Origin: Nissolia schottii | Lineage: Eukaryota > Streptophyta > Magnoliopsida > Fabales > Fabaceae | Direction of reading: 5' to 3' | NCBI GenBank assembly: GCA_003254905.1 | Contig: QANU01045485.1 | Location: 25,540-89,539 of the forward strand | Length of the DNA stretch: 64,000 bases | Part shown: positions 23,576 to 33,780 of the stretch, piece by piece | How the letters are laid out: the number at the start of each line of letters is the position of its first letter | How positions within the stretch are numbered: position 1 is the stretch's first letter | Translations under genes and position numbers: made by a program | The notes under the pieces: generated by a model | What the model was told of the DNA's origin: nothing | The model's input: only the letters and a program-made list of their open reading frames with translations | Database searches by the model: none

Positions 23576-23750
23576 CTGAAATCTCCACGACGTGGGGAGA
23601 TTTCAGACGCAGATTCCCACGCCCCTATCACGGACGTCTCGTCCGTCTCCCACGCCTCTGCCACACGTCTCGTCCTCGCTGCCGCACGTCCCACGCTGTT
23701 TTTTTTTTTTCCTGACATACTGAAATCTCCATCCTCAGTGGAGATTTCAG
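23576..23750. repeat. Two 31-bp palindromes (right cluster)
   Basis: Units at 23576-23606 and 23720-23750 both begin CTGAAATCTCCA and end GGAGATTTCAG, as in the left cluster at 15640-15861. They lie about 620-790 bp upstream of the ATG of the mobile-domain gene. Confidence 0.88.
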
Positions 23751-24228
23751 ATCCTCCACCCACATTTTGGTAATTTTCTCCCCAGCCCCATGAAACCAGA
23801 TTATGCTTTGCATAATCCCATATATATGTCATTACCCCAAAAAAACTTGCTAGTGGTTAACGTACACAACTCTTGGCCAAATATTTTGAAGTTTAAATTA
23901 ATATTTTGCAAACCACTAAAATTTCCAACACAGTATAAATAGGGATTGGGCTCCACTAAATGGCAATTTGCATTTTAAAAGTTAAAGCACACGCATCTTA
24001 ACCATTAAAACATAATCAATCGTAATAATAAATGCAAATAACTATTTTTTAAATAATTTTAACTAGAAAAAATCACTACTTTTAAATAACCAATCGCTGA
24101 TATCGATGTATGCATTTTAATATTTAAAGTGCAACTTACACTTTAAAAAGAGTTATTTCTATAAATATTAACTTACCCTAATATTTCAATCAAGTTGATT
24201 TGTGTGTGTGTAGAATAAGAGGCACTCC
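23751..24228. other. Intergenic, upstream of dioxygenase gene B
   Basis: AT-rich and gene-free. A GT microsatellite (about 24200-24210) lies near its right end. Confidence 0.4.
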
Positions 24229-24236
24229 TATAAAAA
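24229..24236 (+). promoter_or_regulatory. Candidate TATA box of dioxygenase gene B
   Basis: TATAAAAA lies 43-50 bp upstream of the ATG at 24279. If used, the leader would be only about 10-25 bases, short for a plant mRNA, so this is tentative. Confidence 0.4.
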
Positions 24237-24278
24237 CTTCTTAACATAGAACTTATATAGAAAGTTTCAATTAGGATC

Positions 24279-27200
24279 ATGGCAACCCAAAACGAGCGTG
24301 AGCCTCAACTTCCTGTCATTGACTTCTCCGGTGGAAGCTTGAAGCCAGGAACCGACACGTGGCTCGCAGCCTGCCAAGCGGTGCGGGGCGCGTTTGAGGA
24401 TCACGGCGCCTTCCTAGCACGGTTTGATAGGGTCGATCCGGAGCTTGTTGACTCGGCTTTCTCCGCGGCGGAAGAGCTGTTCGGTCTCCCTTTAGAGACA
24501 AAGAGAAGGGAGACCAGTGATAAACCTAACCATGGCTACACCGGACAAGTGCCTGCATCCCCTCTATTCGAATCTTTTGCGGTTGACAATCCATCAAATG
24601 CAGAAGATTGTCACAAATTTACACGCATAATGTGGCCGGAAGGAAATGATCGTTTCTGGTATTAAATATTCCATTCTTTGGTAGCATATGTGTGTCTGCA
24701 TCGCTATTTTATGTCTTCTCTCTTTTATTGATTTATATATATACACGGTTATTAAACTCTCGAGTTAACTTGTAAGCTTGTAAGAACTTACGATTTCATT
24801 ACACAAAACGAGTTAACACTCATGTAAACTCTTTTTTGGTGAACTCGTACGAGTTTAAGTAAACTCTTGGTTTTACTTGCGCGTTTACGAGTTAGGATCT
24901 ACCTACGAGTTTACGAGTTTAACTCGAGATGTATAAATTTGGTAACTTTTTTAGATACTTTGACTTTGTGTGTGTTAGACAATATCTATTGAATTTACAA
25001 AGCCAATTTTATATATTTATCATAATTGAGTTGTGTTTTATCAAAGTATAAAGTAATGCATGTACAGATTAATAAAGTATGACATAACTAAGTGTCATGC
25101 ATTAAGGTATATTTTATGATTTTTTTCCATTTTCTTTATTTTAAAGTTAACATTATTCAATATCAATTATGAATACAAAATTTAATCATGTTTAATTCCT
25201 AATTGTATTGCTTATAATATATATTTTTTACACATGTAAACTCTTATGAGTTAACGATTCGAATTTGCTAAGCTTTCACGAGTTTACTTAAACTCTCGAG
25301 TTTGACAACCTTATATATATATATTTCTTTTTTTTCCCTATAAATTACAGTGAAAGTGTCACTGCCTATGCAAAGCTCTTAGAAGAACTAGACCAAACCG
25401 TGAAGAAAATGGTGTTTGAAAGCTATGGCTTAGACAAGAAGAAGTGTGAGTCCTTCCTTGAATCAACCAATTACGCGTTCCGAAGCTACAAATACAGGAT
25501 ACCCGAGGATGACGAGAGCAACGTGGGAGTGAATCCTCATACGGACTCCACCTTCATAACCATATTGCATCAGAGGACAAATGGCCTCGAAATTCAATTG
25601 AATGATGGGAAATGGATTGGAATTGATTCCTCACCTTTGTTTTGCGTCATTGCGGGCGATGCATTTATGGTAATTGTTTTTTTTTTCAACGATACTAGAG
25701 CATGAATCCATGTGACGAGTAAAGATTACACAATTTAAATATAAAGTATGTTAATTTATGGAAAAATACGGCTTAAAAATAAATTTAAATCATATTGTTG
25801 AATTAAAAAATTAAATAGATGAAATTGATTTAATATTAAGGAGAAAACTTGGATCAAGTTCTTTGTATTCATATCTCCATTGCTCAAATCACAAAATGAA
25901 AAGTGGACTTTTTTTCAAAAGAAATAATTCAAAATTAAAAGTGCACACTTATTTCAAGAAAAATGTCCGCTTGTCATTTTGTGATTTGAGTAATGACAAT
26001 AATGAATACAAATGTAGCGTTTGGTAAGCATCCGGAGATATAAAATACAAAGACAGTAAGAATAGAAATATATTTAGAAAAGGAGACAAAACATAAAACT
26101 TAAAAGTGTCTTTTGTTTTGAGATAATTTTTTAACTAATTTTTGTACGTCTAAAAAAAATACAGAAATATGTTCGGAATGTAAGAGATGCATCTCTGCTG
26201 CACCTCCAAAATAGGGAAACGCAGCGGACACATCTCTATTGTCCCTGCGTCCGTATATGCTGTCTCAGGACGCTTACCAAACACTATCAAAGAACTTGAT
26301 ATAATTTTTGTCCTATATATTTTTCAGTTTATGTAAACAATAAAAAATTAAGATTATATTTAAAAAAGCAGTCAATTCTATTACACAATTGGACAGGTGA
26401 GAGCATAGGATAATCTCTCATCTCCCGTCCGCTGGATCACATGGATATCCAGTACATTGTATTAAAATTTTTATTAAAGATCTAAATAATCTAAACAAAT
26501 CCAACAACTTAGAACACTTGAAATAAAAAAAATTTAAATGGTAACTATCATTATTTAGTTATATTATCTTTAGATGTTTAGAATACATTAGATAGTATGT
26601 ACCAAAAAAAGATTTATATGTAAAAAAAAAAGTATGCATTATTAGAAAGTAAGAATTAAATTGATTTGAGCTTAAATTCAAATCAATTTTCAATCAAATT
26701 TCATGAGATTTAAAATAAAAAAAGTAGTACAATATCTCTATTTTTTAAAGAAAGACCGTAGTCTTCACCTTACAATAAATGAGAAAAAAAATAGAAGAGC
26801 AAGGTTTAATCTTTCCCCATCTTACAACCTTAAATCCAAAAGAGGAAAGTTGACATCTTTGATATTTTCCAAAGAAGTTCTTCGTAGAAAAGCATCTCAA
26901 TCCCTGGCTACATAGACCTATCTCCTTCGATATTTTTCGAAGTTGTTCATATCAAATTAAGATAACTATAAGGTAAGTAAAAGCCATAGAGTACCACAAT
27001 ACCAACATATGCTAAAAGAAGAACAATTGACGATTTATAGGTTGTAGCATGCAGCTTTGTAACCCCTTCTAGCTAGGGACTAAATACCAACTTGAACCCT
27101 GTAGAACTATCCATTAATAATTAATCATCATAATGTTAAAAACAACACTCACAAAGATAGGTAGCTGCTATGAGTATTGTTAGTGTGTGTTGTATGGTTA

Positions 27201-28789
27201 AATGTTGAATATGTAATGGTGATTACTTATATGTGACGGGGGTGATGGTGTTGATGAGGATGGATACATTGAGATGGGAAAATTCTTACTTATGGTTGAG
27301 AAGCTCTATGATATTGATGTTGGCGATGGGTGGATATTGGGTGATGAGAGGACATAGAAAGAAGAAGTTAGTGCATGTAAGTTTGTGGTTCTTCTCCCTG
27401 GGGACGTGGGATTATTCAAAGAGAGTTGGAGATTAGGAGGTGTTTGTGCTTTCATATTTTTTTGATAATAAATATAATTAGTTTAATTACTAAATTAGTA
27501 AAAATTTAAAAATCCTATGAAAATTGTAAATAGCTACGCGGTAGAATAAGTGTAGAATGGAGTGTTGATTATTTTAGGTAATAACATTATTTTAGTAAAT
27601 TAGTGAGGATACAATAAAAAAATACCAAGTTCATTTTTCATTTAATTTCCTTTTCTCTCCCTTTTGGATATATAGGGTAAAATGTTGCATTTTTATTTGA
27701 AACATTAATTTGACATTAATTCTTTTCCTCTTTCTAAGATTAATCAATGATTCACATGGTATGAGGAGCATGCAATCATTTGCACCATGGAGTATAAAAG
27801 TATTAAATATTGTGGGTGAACTGCATAGGGACCCAGGAAAGACACAAAAATATATTATTCAGATGTGCATTTGATTGCAAAAGAATGTGTCTATTTATAA
27901 GTTAGGAATGGAATCAGAATATAAATAACAAGAATCAAAATAAATCAAACTAAAGTGAACACAAATCAATATATAAGATATAATTATATATATAATATTT
28001 TTTTTATTTCAATTCCAACACATTCCCTCAAGCTCCTCCCGCTTTAACCAGAGGTTGTTAAATGAACCAGAGCGACAACACAAAGTCTTGTACGAGAATA
28101 GGGTCCTATACGGGAAGAAGGGCATGCACGAGTACAAGAGAGTTGTGCGGAATCAATAAAGGTAACATCGAGCCTTACACAGAGGCTGAGGCATGACCAT
28201 GGTGGTGCCAAATGGCCGATATCATGTTTAATATTGTGGGTGAACGAGACAAGGGACATAGAAAAGACATAAAAATATCGAGTAGAGAATATGTGAAATA
28301 TTATTATTTAGATATATATTTGATTATAATATAACGTACTTATTTATAGACAGAAACAAAATTAGATCATAAATAATAAGCATCAAATTAAGTAAATTAA
28401 GTAAATCAAACTAAATCGAGCACAAAAACAATCCAATATGATATAATTAAATATAATATTATTCTATTTAAATTTTAAACAATAAAATAAATAAAAGAAG
28501 AAGAAGAAGAAGATTGGTTGACTCTCCAATCTCATTGCTTGGTTAGGTGTGGAGCAGTGAAAGGATACGCGCATGTGAACACCGTGTGATCTTGAAGTCA
28601 AAGGTAATCAGGTACTCCTTGGGACTGCTTTCGTACAGTACTAAGAAAGTGCAGACCTCGGAAGACCTCGTTGACGAGGAGCATCCTATACGTTATAAGC
28701 CGTTTGACCATTACGGGTACGTTGGTTTCCGTTTCACAGATGAGGCAGTCAAAAACAAGAGTCGAATCAAAGCATATTGTGGTATTTGA
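24279..28789 (+). CDS. AOP1-like 2-oxoglutarate/Fe(II)-dependent dioxygenase (gene B)
   Basis: Exons 24279-24658, 25351-25669 and 28547-28789 join in phase into a 313-residue protein closely matching gene A in exon borders and sequence. It starts MATQNEREPQLPVIDFSGG. The core contains the iron ligands His190 and Asp192 (NPHTDSTF) and His245 (CEHRV), and the 2-oxoglutarate site Arg255 and Ser257 (RYSLGLL). It ends SRIKAYCGI, the same C-terminus as gene A. It is probably an active soluble oxygenase acting on a small molecule; the substrate is unknown. Intron 1 (24659-25350) and intron 2 (25670-28546) hold several transposons. Exon 1 is visibly richer in G and C than exons 2 and 3. It is divergent to gene A, so the pair probably arose by an inverted duplication or later rearrangement. 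Confidence 0.9.
24746..25313. mobile_element. Inverted-repeat element in intron 1 of gene B
   Basis: The left end GGTTATTAAACTCTCGAGTT and the right end AACTCTCGAGTTTGACAACC are approximate reverse complements. Both flanks are rich in the word CGAGTTTA or its complement, as in hAT-like subterminal repeats. TA-rich sequence lies outside on both sides. No transposase is present. Confidence 0.5.
25854..26305. mobile_element. Inverted-repeat MITE in intron 2 of gene B, interrupted by a second MITE
   Basis: The left arm (about 25854-25911: AAGTTCTTTGTATTC, CTCAAATCACAAAATGA) is matched in reverse by TCATTTTGTGATTTGAG and GAATACAAA at 25964-26013. The arm is then broken by another element, and its outermost part (CAAAGAACTTGAT) resumes at 26288. 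Confidence 0.65.
26015..26286. mobile_element. Inner MITE with TAGYGTTTGGTAAGCRTCC termini
   Basis: This 272-bp element starts TAGCGTTTGGTAAGCATCC and ends GGACGCTTACCAAACACTA, 19-bp inverted repeats with two mismatches. It sits inside the right arm of the surrounding MITE (25854-26305). Confidence 0.75.
27811..28481 (-). mobile_element. Small LTR element (TRIM-like) in intron 2 of gene B
   Basis: Two related LTR-like repeats (27811-28020 and 28233-28481) both start TGTGGGTGAAC on the plus strand and share AATCAAACTAAAKYGARCACA-type words. Between them are about 210 bp with a purine tract on the minus strand (CGGGAGGAGCTTGAGGGAATG) directly before TGTTGGAATTG, the usual polypurine tract and Copia-type LTR start. 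There is no coding capacity. The copies are clearly diverged and no target duplication was identified. Confidence 0.55.
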
Positions 28790-29162
28790 GATACGTGGCC
28801 GTATTTCACATGGAGGATTTGATGTCCATATATGTTATATCCGTAATGAATATTCTCATGTTAAAATTTGTTGTGTTTAGTCAGGTAAAGAAAGGTACTA
28901 ACGCAGATATTATAGTAATCCTTGATTTAAATTTTTGGGTTTTTATTTTTCTTTACATTATTAAATAAGATCAATTTTTGACGTGAGAAGATTTATTCTT
29001 GCTAAGGGACGCGAGAATTTGAATGTTTTAGTTAGTTGCTTCTTTTTATTGTGCAACTTGGTTTTAATTATGTATCATAACTATATTTTAGGAGTTTTCT
29101 CAATAAATAATTCGGCGTGTTATTTGGGTATATCTCTTCTTCTAATTCTAGCTGAAATAGAC

Positions 29163-29785
29163 TAATTAAGATTAAATTGTACAAAAATATAAAAAAATAT
29201 ATTTAAATTAGTCCTTATATTTTTAACTTGACATTAAGTTGGTTCTGGAAAAAAATCTTTGACATTAAATTTATCTTATTATTTTAAATTTTGACATCAA
29301 TTTTAAATCTTACTAAGTTTGGTTAAATTTGAACCTATGTGAAATGATGACATGTCATCCACCCTTTCAAATCAATCAATAAAATATTAAAAAACTAAAA
29401 ACAAATTAAAACTTTGGTCAAAAAATATATTCATTCATTAAAAAAACAAAATATATCCTGAAACAGAGAAGAATGGGATTGAAGGAAGAAGGCTAGGTGG
29501 GATTCTGTTTCAAGAAACTAAAATAAAAATTGTTTTTTCTGAAAAAAATTATTTTTTAATATTTTATTTAATGACATGGAAGAGTATATGAAAAATCATT
29601 ATGTCATGTAGGTTCAAATTTAGGCCACGTAGGATTGGATTTATCAACCCTAATGAGATTTAAAATTAATGTTAAAATTTAAAATGGTTGGACTAATTTG
29701 ATGTTAAAAGTTTTTAAGAACTAAATTGATGTCAAATAAAAAATATCAAGACTAATTTATATATTTACTCAAAATATAATTACAA
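29163..29785. mobile_element. Nonautonomous element with about 200-bp inverted arms
   Basis: The left arm (about 29163-29365) and right arm (about 29570-29785) are imperfect reverse complements. They share TTTAAATTAGTC, TGACATCAATTTTAAATC and AAATTTGAACCTA words in inverted order. The interior is AT-rich and noncoding. The layout is Mutator-like; no target duplication was confirmed. Confidence 0.55.
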
Positions 29786-29899
29786 ATGAAAAGGAAAAAT
29801 CGTTGATTTGAATAGACCCGAGGGAAGGGAGGATCAAAATTTACAGAATGAAGGAGCAAGCCTTACAAAAGAGTACAGTGCAATGAGAGGGAAGAGTCC

Positions 29900-30320
29900 A
29901 TTACAAAATTTTTGTCGATAAGCGACATTAAAATTGGTTGCTAATTCCTGACTAAATGAATAAGCAATGCATTGACGACTATTTTTGTCGTCATTGTTTT
30001 CAAGTTACTGATTAGCTTGAAAAAAATTTGGTTGTTAATTTGTAGTTAATTTATTTTAGTGACAAAACTATTAGTTGTTATTCTGTTACTACTTTATGAT
30101 AGAAATTGTTTCTTAAATCATCGCGAATTAGCAAAAAATTATGTTGTAGCTAATTTTTCGCAGATTTCTTGCAACATTCATCGCAAATTTGTTGTTGATT
30201 CTTAACTGACCTGACGCAAATATGATAAAACCAAAATGAATTTTATAGCTAATCCGTCACTAATTTTTTGCTAAAAAAAGTCAAAGATTAAATTAGAAGA
30301 TTAATCTATAGCTAAAAATC
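29900..30320. repeat. GCTAATT/GACGA-type repeat stretch, CACTA-like subterminal DNA
   Basis: The stretch is rich in dispersed words such as GCTAATT, TCGCAAATT, GTCGTC and GTAGCTAAT, which resemble the subterminal arrays of plant CACTA elements. Termini (CACTA...TAGTG) were not found, so this is a tentative label. Confidence 0.35.
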
Positions 30321-30859
30321 AGTGCTGAAAAGGAGTAAAAAAATTAAATGGTAAAAAATGGGTGAACCGGGAAACCAAAACCAATTTACTTTATAAAAAA
30401 TTTAAGGTTAAATTAGCATATCGATTAAGTTTTGCAAGCCATGGTAGTTACAGTTCATATTGCAAGTAATTGGACCCAACAGTTTATTGTTATAAGGACG
30501 AAAAATATACTTCCCTATACACATAAGTGGCTGTGGGGCTTTGTAGGCAACGCAAATTTGCTTGCTTCACAGATAAGAGGGTGGAGGCATTTGACTCAAA
30601 TTTGACTACTACTATAACATTTCATTAATTTAATATTTGTTTTTATGCTTGAAGTCCCATTCTTCTTGGTTACTTGCTGAGTTAAATTGAAAAAGTTCCT
30701 GCAAGTTATAATAGTGTGTGTAGTTTCTACAAATTAAAGTTGATACGCAAGAGTCTTACATCGATGATTTTTGTGTGGGAAACGTTCAGGGAGTGGAAGT
30801 GCGTATGGAGCTAGAGTAGCTTTGCTACCTTGGTTAAACGTTTATGGAGGGATTTATGA

Positions 30860-31620
30860 GAAGGAAATGTTTAGTTTAGATGAAGAAATTTGAGGGGATT
30901 AATGATGGATTATTTTCTCATTAAATCACATTGAGAGTTTGATAGGAATTAGCGAGGGAACAATCCCACACTAAAAACGAAAGTGAAAAGGTGAAGAGTT
31001 TAGTAAGTGATTTATCCTTGACTAAAAGGGATAGGACAAATTTAGTTTAGATTAAAAAAATTTTATGAGAGATTAATAAGGGAATATTTTTTTCGCTAAA
31101 TTACATTGAAAGTTTGTAGATATTCACAAAGGAATAGTCCCTCGCTAAAAAGTAAAGTGAAAGTTAAAAGTTTGTCAAGGGATCGACGAGGGATTAATTT
31201 CTCGCTAAAATGAGGACATGAAGATTTAATTCAATTGAAGAGATTCGCGAGGGATTAGTGAGAGAAATTTCTCCCGCTAAATTATGCTAAGAGCTTGGGA
31301 GGGATTAGTAAAGACATTGTCCCTCACTATACATATGTAAAGAGTTTATGTGAGATTTGCGAGTGATATTTCTCTCACTAAATGCTTTAGTTATGAAGTA
31401 CATGTTGTGAAGGATAATGTCCTCGTTACTGTCACTAATTGTTCACTGAACTTTTTGCCCCTCATTTCTCAAATATTTGCTACAAATCTACATTTTGCTC
31501 ATTAATCCATCCATATTTCCTCACTGATCAGAGAAGGATTAACAAGGGGATTTTCCTTTACTGAATTCTGTCACTGAGCTGCATTTTTCTTAGTGAGTTT
31601 ACAACATTCTTTTGTTGATA
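30860..31620. repeat. Degenerate array of about 60-110 bp units with GCGAGGGA...CTCGCTAAA
   Basis: Six or more diverged units carry GCGAGGGATTA on one side and TCCCTCGCTAAA or a variant on the other, so each unit is a weak inverted repeat. Examples start near 30950, 31120, 31180, 31250, 31300 and 31360. There is no reading frame. It may be the subterminal part of a CACTA-type transposon. Confidence 0.5.
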
Positions 31621-31835
31621 ACCTCTCCAAAAATATGACTAGGGACATGCTTGTTGCTTGTGTAGTTTTTATGTTTGAAGGAAGAATTGTGGATGCCTAT
31701 GTACCTTAAAAAAAAAGGAAAAGTAACGACAATCTCTTTTGTTTTGTATGATTTTAGTATAGGGGATCATGATATGTCTAGTCTCTCAACAATCTTTAGT
31801 TGACTTAAGACATACTTTAATTAGCTTATGTTAAC

Positions 31836-31951
31836 AAGTAATTCGATAAGTTTAAGATTACTTAACACTCTAACCTCGAGATGAACACAAGAAAGTAATT
31901 CAATAAGTCTAAGATTACTTAACACTCTAACCTCGAGATGAACACAAGAAC
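31836..31951. repeat. 58-bp tandem duplication
   Basis: Two adjacent units (31836-31893 and 31894-31951) beginning AAGTAATTCRATAAGT and ending ATGAACACAAGAA differ at about two bases. The surrounding sequence has no gene. Confidence 0.85.
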
Positions 31952-32076
31952 TTTTTGAGATAGAACCCTTGAGGTATTTAAATATTACAGCGCAACGGTG
32001 TACTTGCAAAAGACACTCTAATGCCTAAATTAGTGGATATTAATAAGTTGATCATATTAATATTAAAAGTCATACA

Positions 32077-32620
32077 TGTTACATCCCGCTTTCTCCTTAG
32101 CGAAATTTCGCGAGCGAATTGTTTAGACATTTCCATTTATAGTTGAACCATTAGAATCATGGATCCTTAGGATTTAAAATTTGTCAGTAGGAATATCTCT
32201 ATACGTTTTCTAGATTTTTTGCAGACACTAGAACAAACCCTTTCTGCCGTCTGCACACAACTGCGCGTCTAAAGTATCCGTAAAATGGTACGGCTACAGA
32301 CGAGCATTCATAAATACCTAAGTGACCCTAGAATATTACTTAGGAAAAATTAGGAAATCACAAGGACATGATCGAAATATTTTTAGAATAGCCGTACGCG
32401 GAGTACCGGGACCGAAAACGCCAAAACTTGATCAAAATTGATCTGCCGGAGACCTTTAATTCTCGGCCACACAAGTGGCCAAGAGACAAGATGATTTCAT
32501 GGCCAAGATGCAGCCAAGTGTGGTCAAAGTAGTCAAAAGTCATGGTGAGTCATGACAAGGACATGTACATAAGACAAACTAAGGGTATTTTGGTAATTTT
32601 GGCCCCAAGGAAAAAATGGG
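32077..32620 (+). mobile_element. 5'-terminal piece of the TGTTACATCCCGC LTR family
   Basis: It starts TGTTACATCCCGCTTTCTCC and aligns with the first roughly 540 bp of the solo LTR at 33786-36547. Shared words include GCAGACACTAGAA, AATATTTTTAG and TTGGCCCCAAGG-type phrases. The match then stops. It is a truncated copy. Confidence 0.75.
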
Positions 32621-33073
32621 AAAGGGGAAATGGGAAATGGGCCCACATGACTAGATAATTTATATACTTGACTTGACTATGTGACTACATCATTTGATCC
32701 TTACTTCTTGCTAAAGATTTTTCCATTTCATCTATTAATATCCAAACATTAGTGATCTTTTATTTCCTGTTATTTATTTCTTACGATCTTATTGCATTAT
32801 ATTCTTTTTTTTAATGAAGACTTATTGCATTATATTCTACCCACACTACAACAACTTTACAAATAAAAAAATACTATAAATAATTTGGTCTAATCTCATA
32901 TATTTTTATAACATGTTTAGTTTTCAAGTAACCTAAAATTGATTTTAGGGCTTTAGGAGTGAGAAATCTTCACTTCCTACCAAAATCAATTTTAGGTATT
33001 CTCACCTAAAAATCAAACATACATAAAATCGTAAAAAGAAACACTTTTATCGACAAAGGCAACACTTTTTAAT

Positions 33074-33740
33074 ACTTTAAGTTAGGACAAAACTTATGTC
33101 AAGTGCCTGGCCTTCAATTCCTCAACTTCTCCAATTAAATAGTGACACCCAAATATTTTTAATTTGACTCTCTCACACCACTAACCGTTACCATCACGTC
33201 TATCTCTTTCCCCAAACCCCTATTTTTCCTATAAAAAAAACCCTTATTTTATTCCCCCTTTCTTCTTCTAACAAAGCATTCTTTGTGGCTTTCTACTCTA
33301 CCACCGCTTAGATTTCGCGACCATCACTCTGTGGTCGATGGCGTCGTGGACTCCACTGCCATTGCCAGCACCATCGCCTTTCCTGTACTCTGTGCCCTAC
33401 AGTTGTGTGCATCCTTCCTCCTCTGTTTTGTGCGCAATTGTAGGGGCGCAGAGCACAAAGAAGGCAGGGGTGCCAATAGTGGTAGTGGGGTTGGCGACGC
33501 GACCAGCATTAGAGTGGTGGTCGCAAAAGCTGAGCGGTGGTGGAGTAGAAAGCCACGTAGAATGGTCCATTATAAGAAGAAAGGGATTAAAATAAGGGTT
33601 TTTTTGGATAGAAAAAATTAGGGGTTTTGGTAAAGTGACAGATGTGATGGTAACAATTAGTGGTGTGAGAAAGTTAAATTTCAAATGTATAGGAATTGGA
33701 TAGAACACACTTGACATAATTTTTATCCTTTAAATTACTC
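33074..33740. mobile_element. Nonautonomous element with about 240-bp inverted arms
   Basis: The left half (from about 33074) and right half (to about 33740) are reverse complements over most of their length. Arms share ACTTATGTCAAGTG/CACTTGACATAA, TCTCACACCACTAA/TTAGTGGTGTGAGA and GGCTTTCTACTC words in inverted order. The frames at 33283-33717 on both strands arise from this symmetry and have no domain. Confidence 0.65.
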
Positions 33741-33780
33741 TCAATTTGGGAACCTCTCAAAAAGTATAGCCTTAGCTTTG

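Noticed and set aside
33283-33717. Frames of 60-112 codons on both strands
   Set aside because: They mirror each other because the DNA is an inverted repeat. No homologous domain is recognised.
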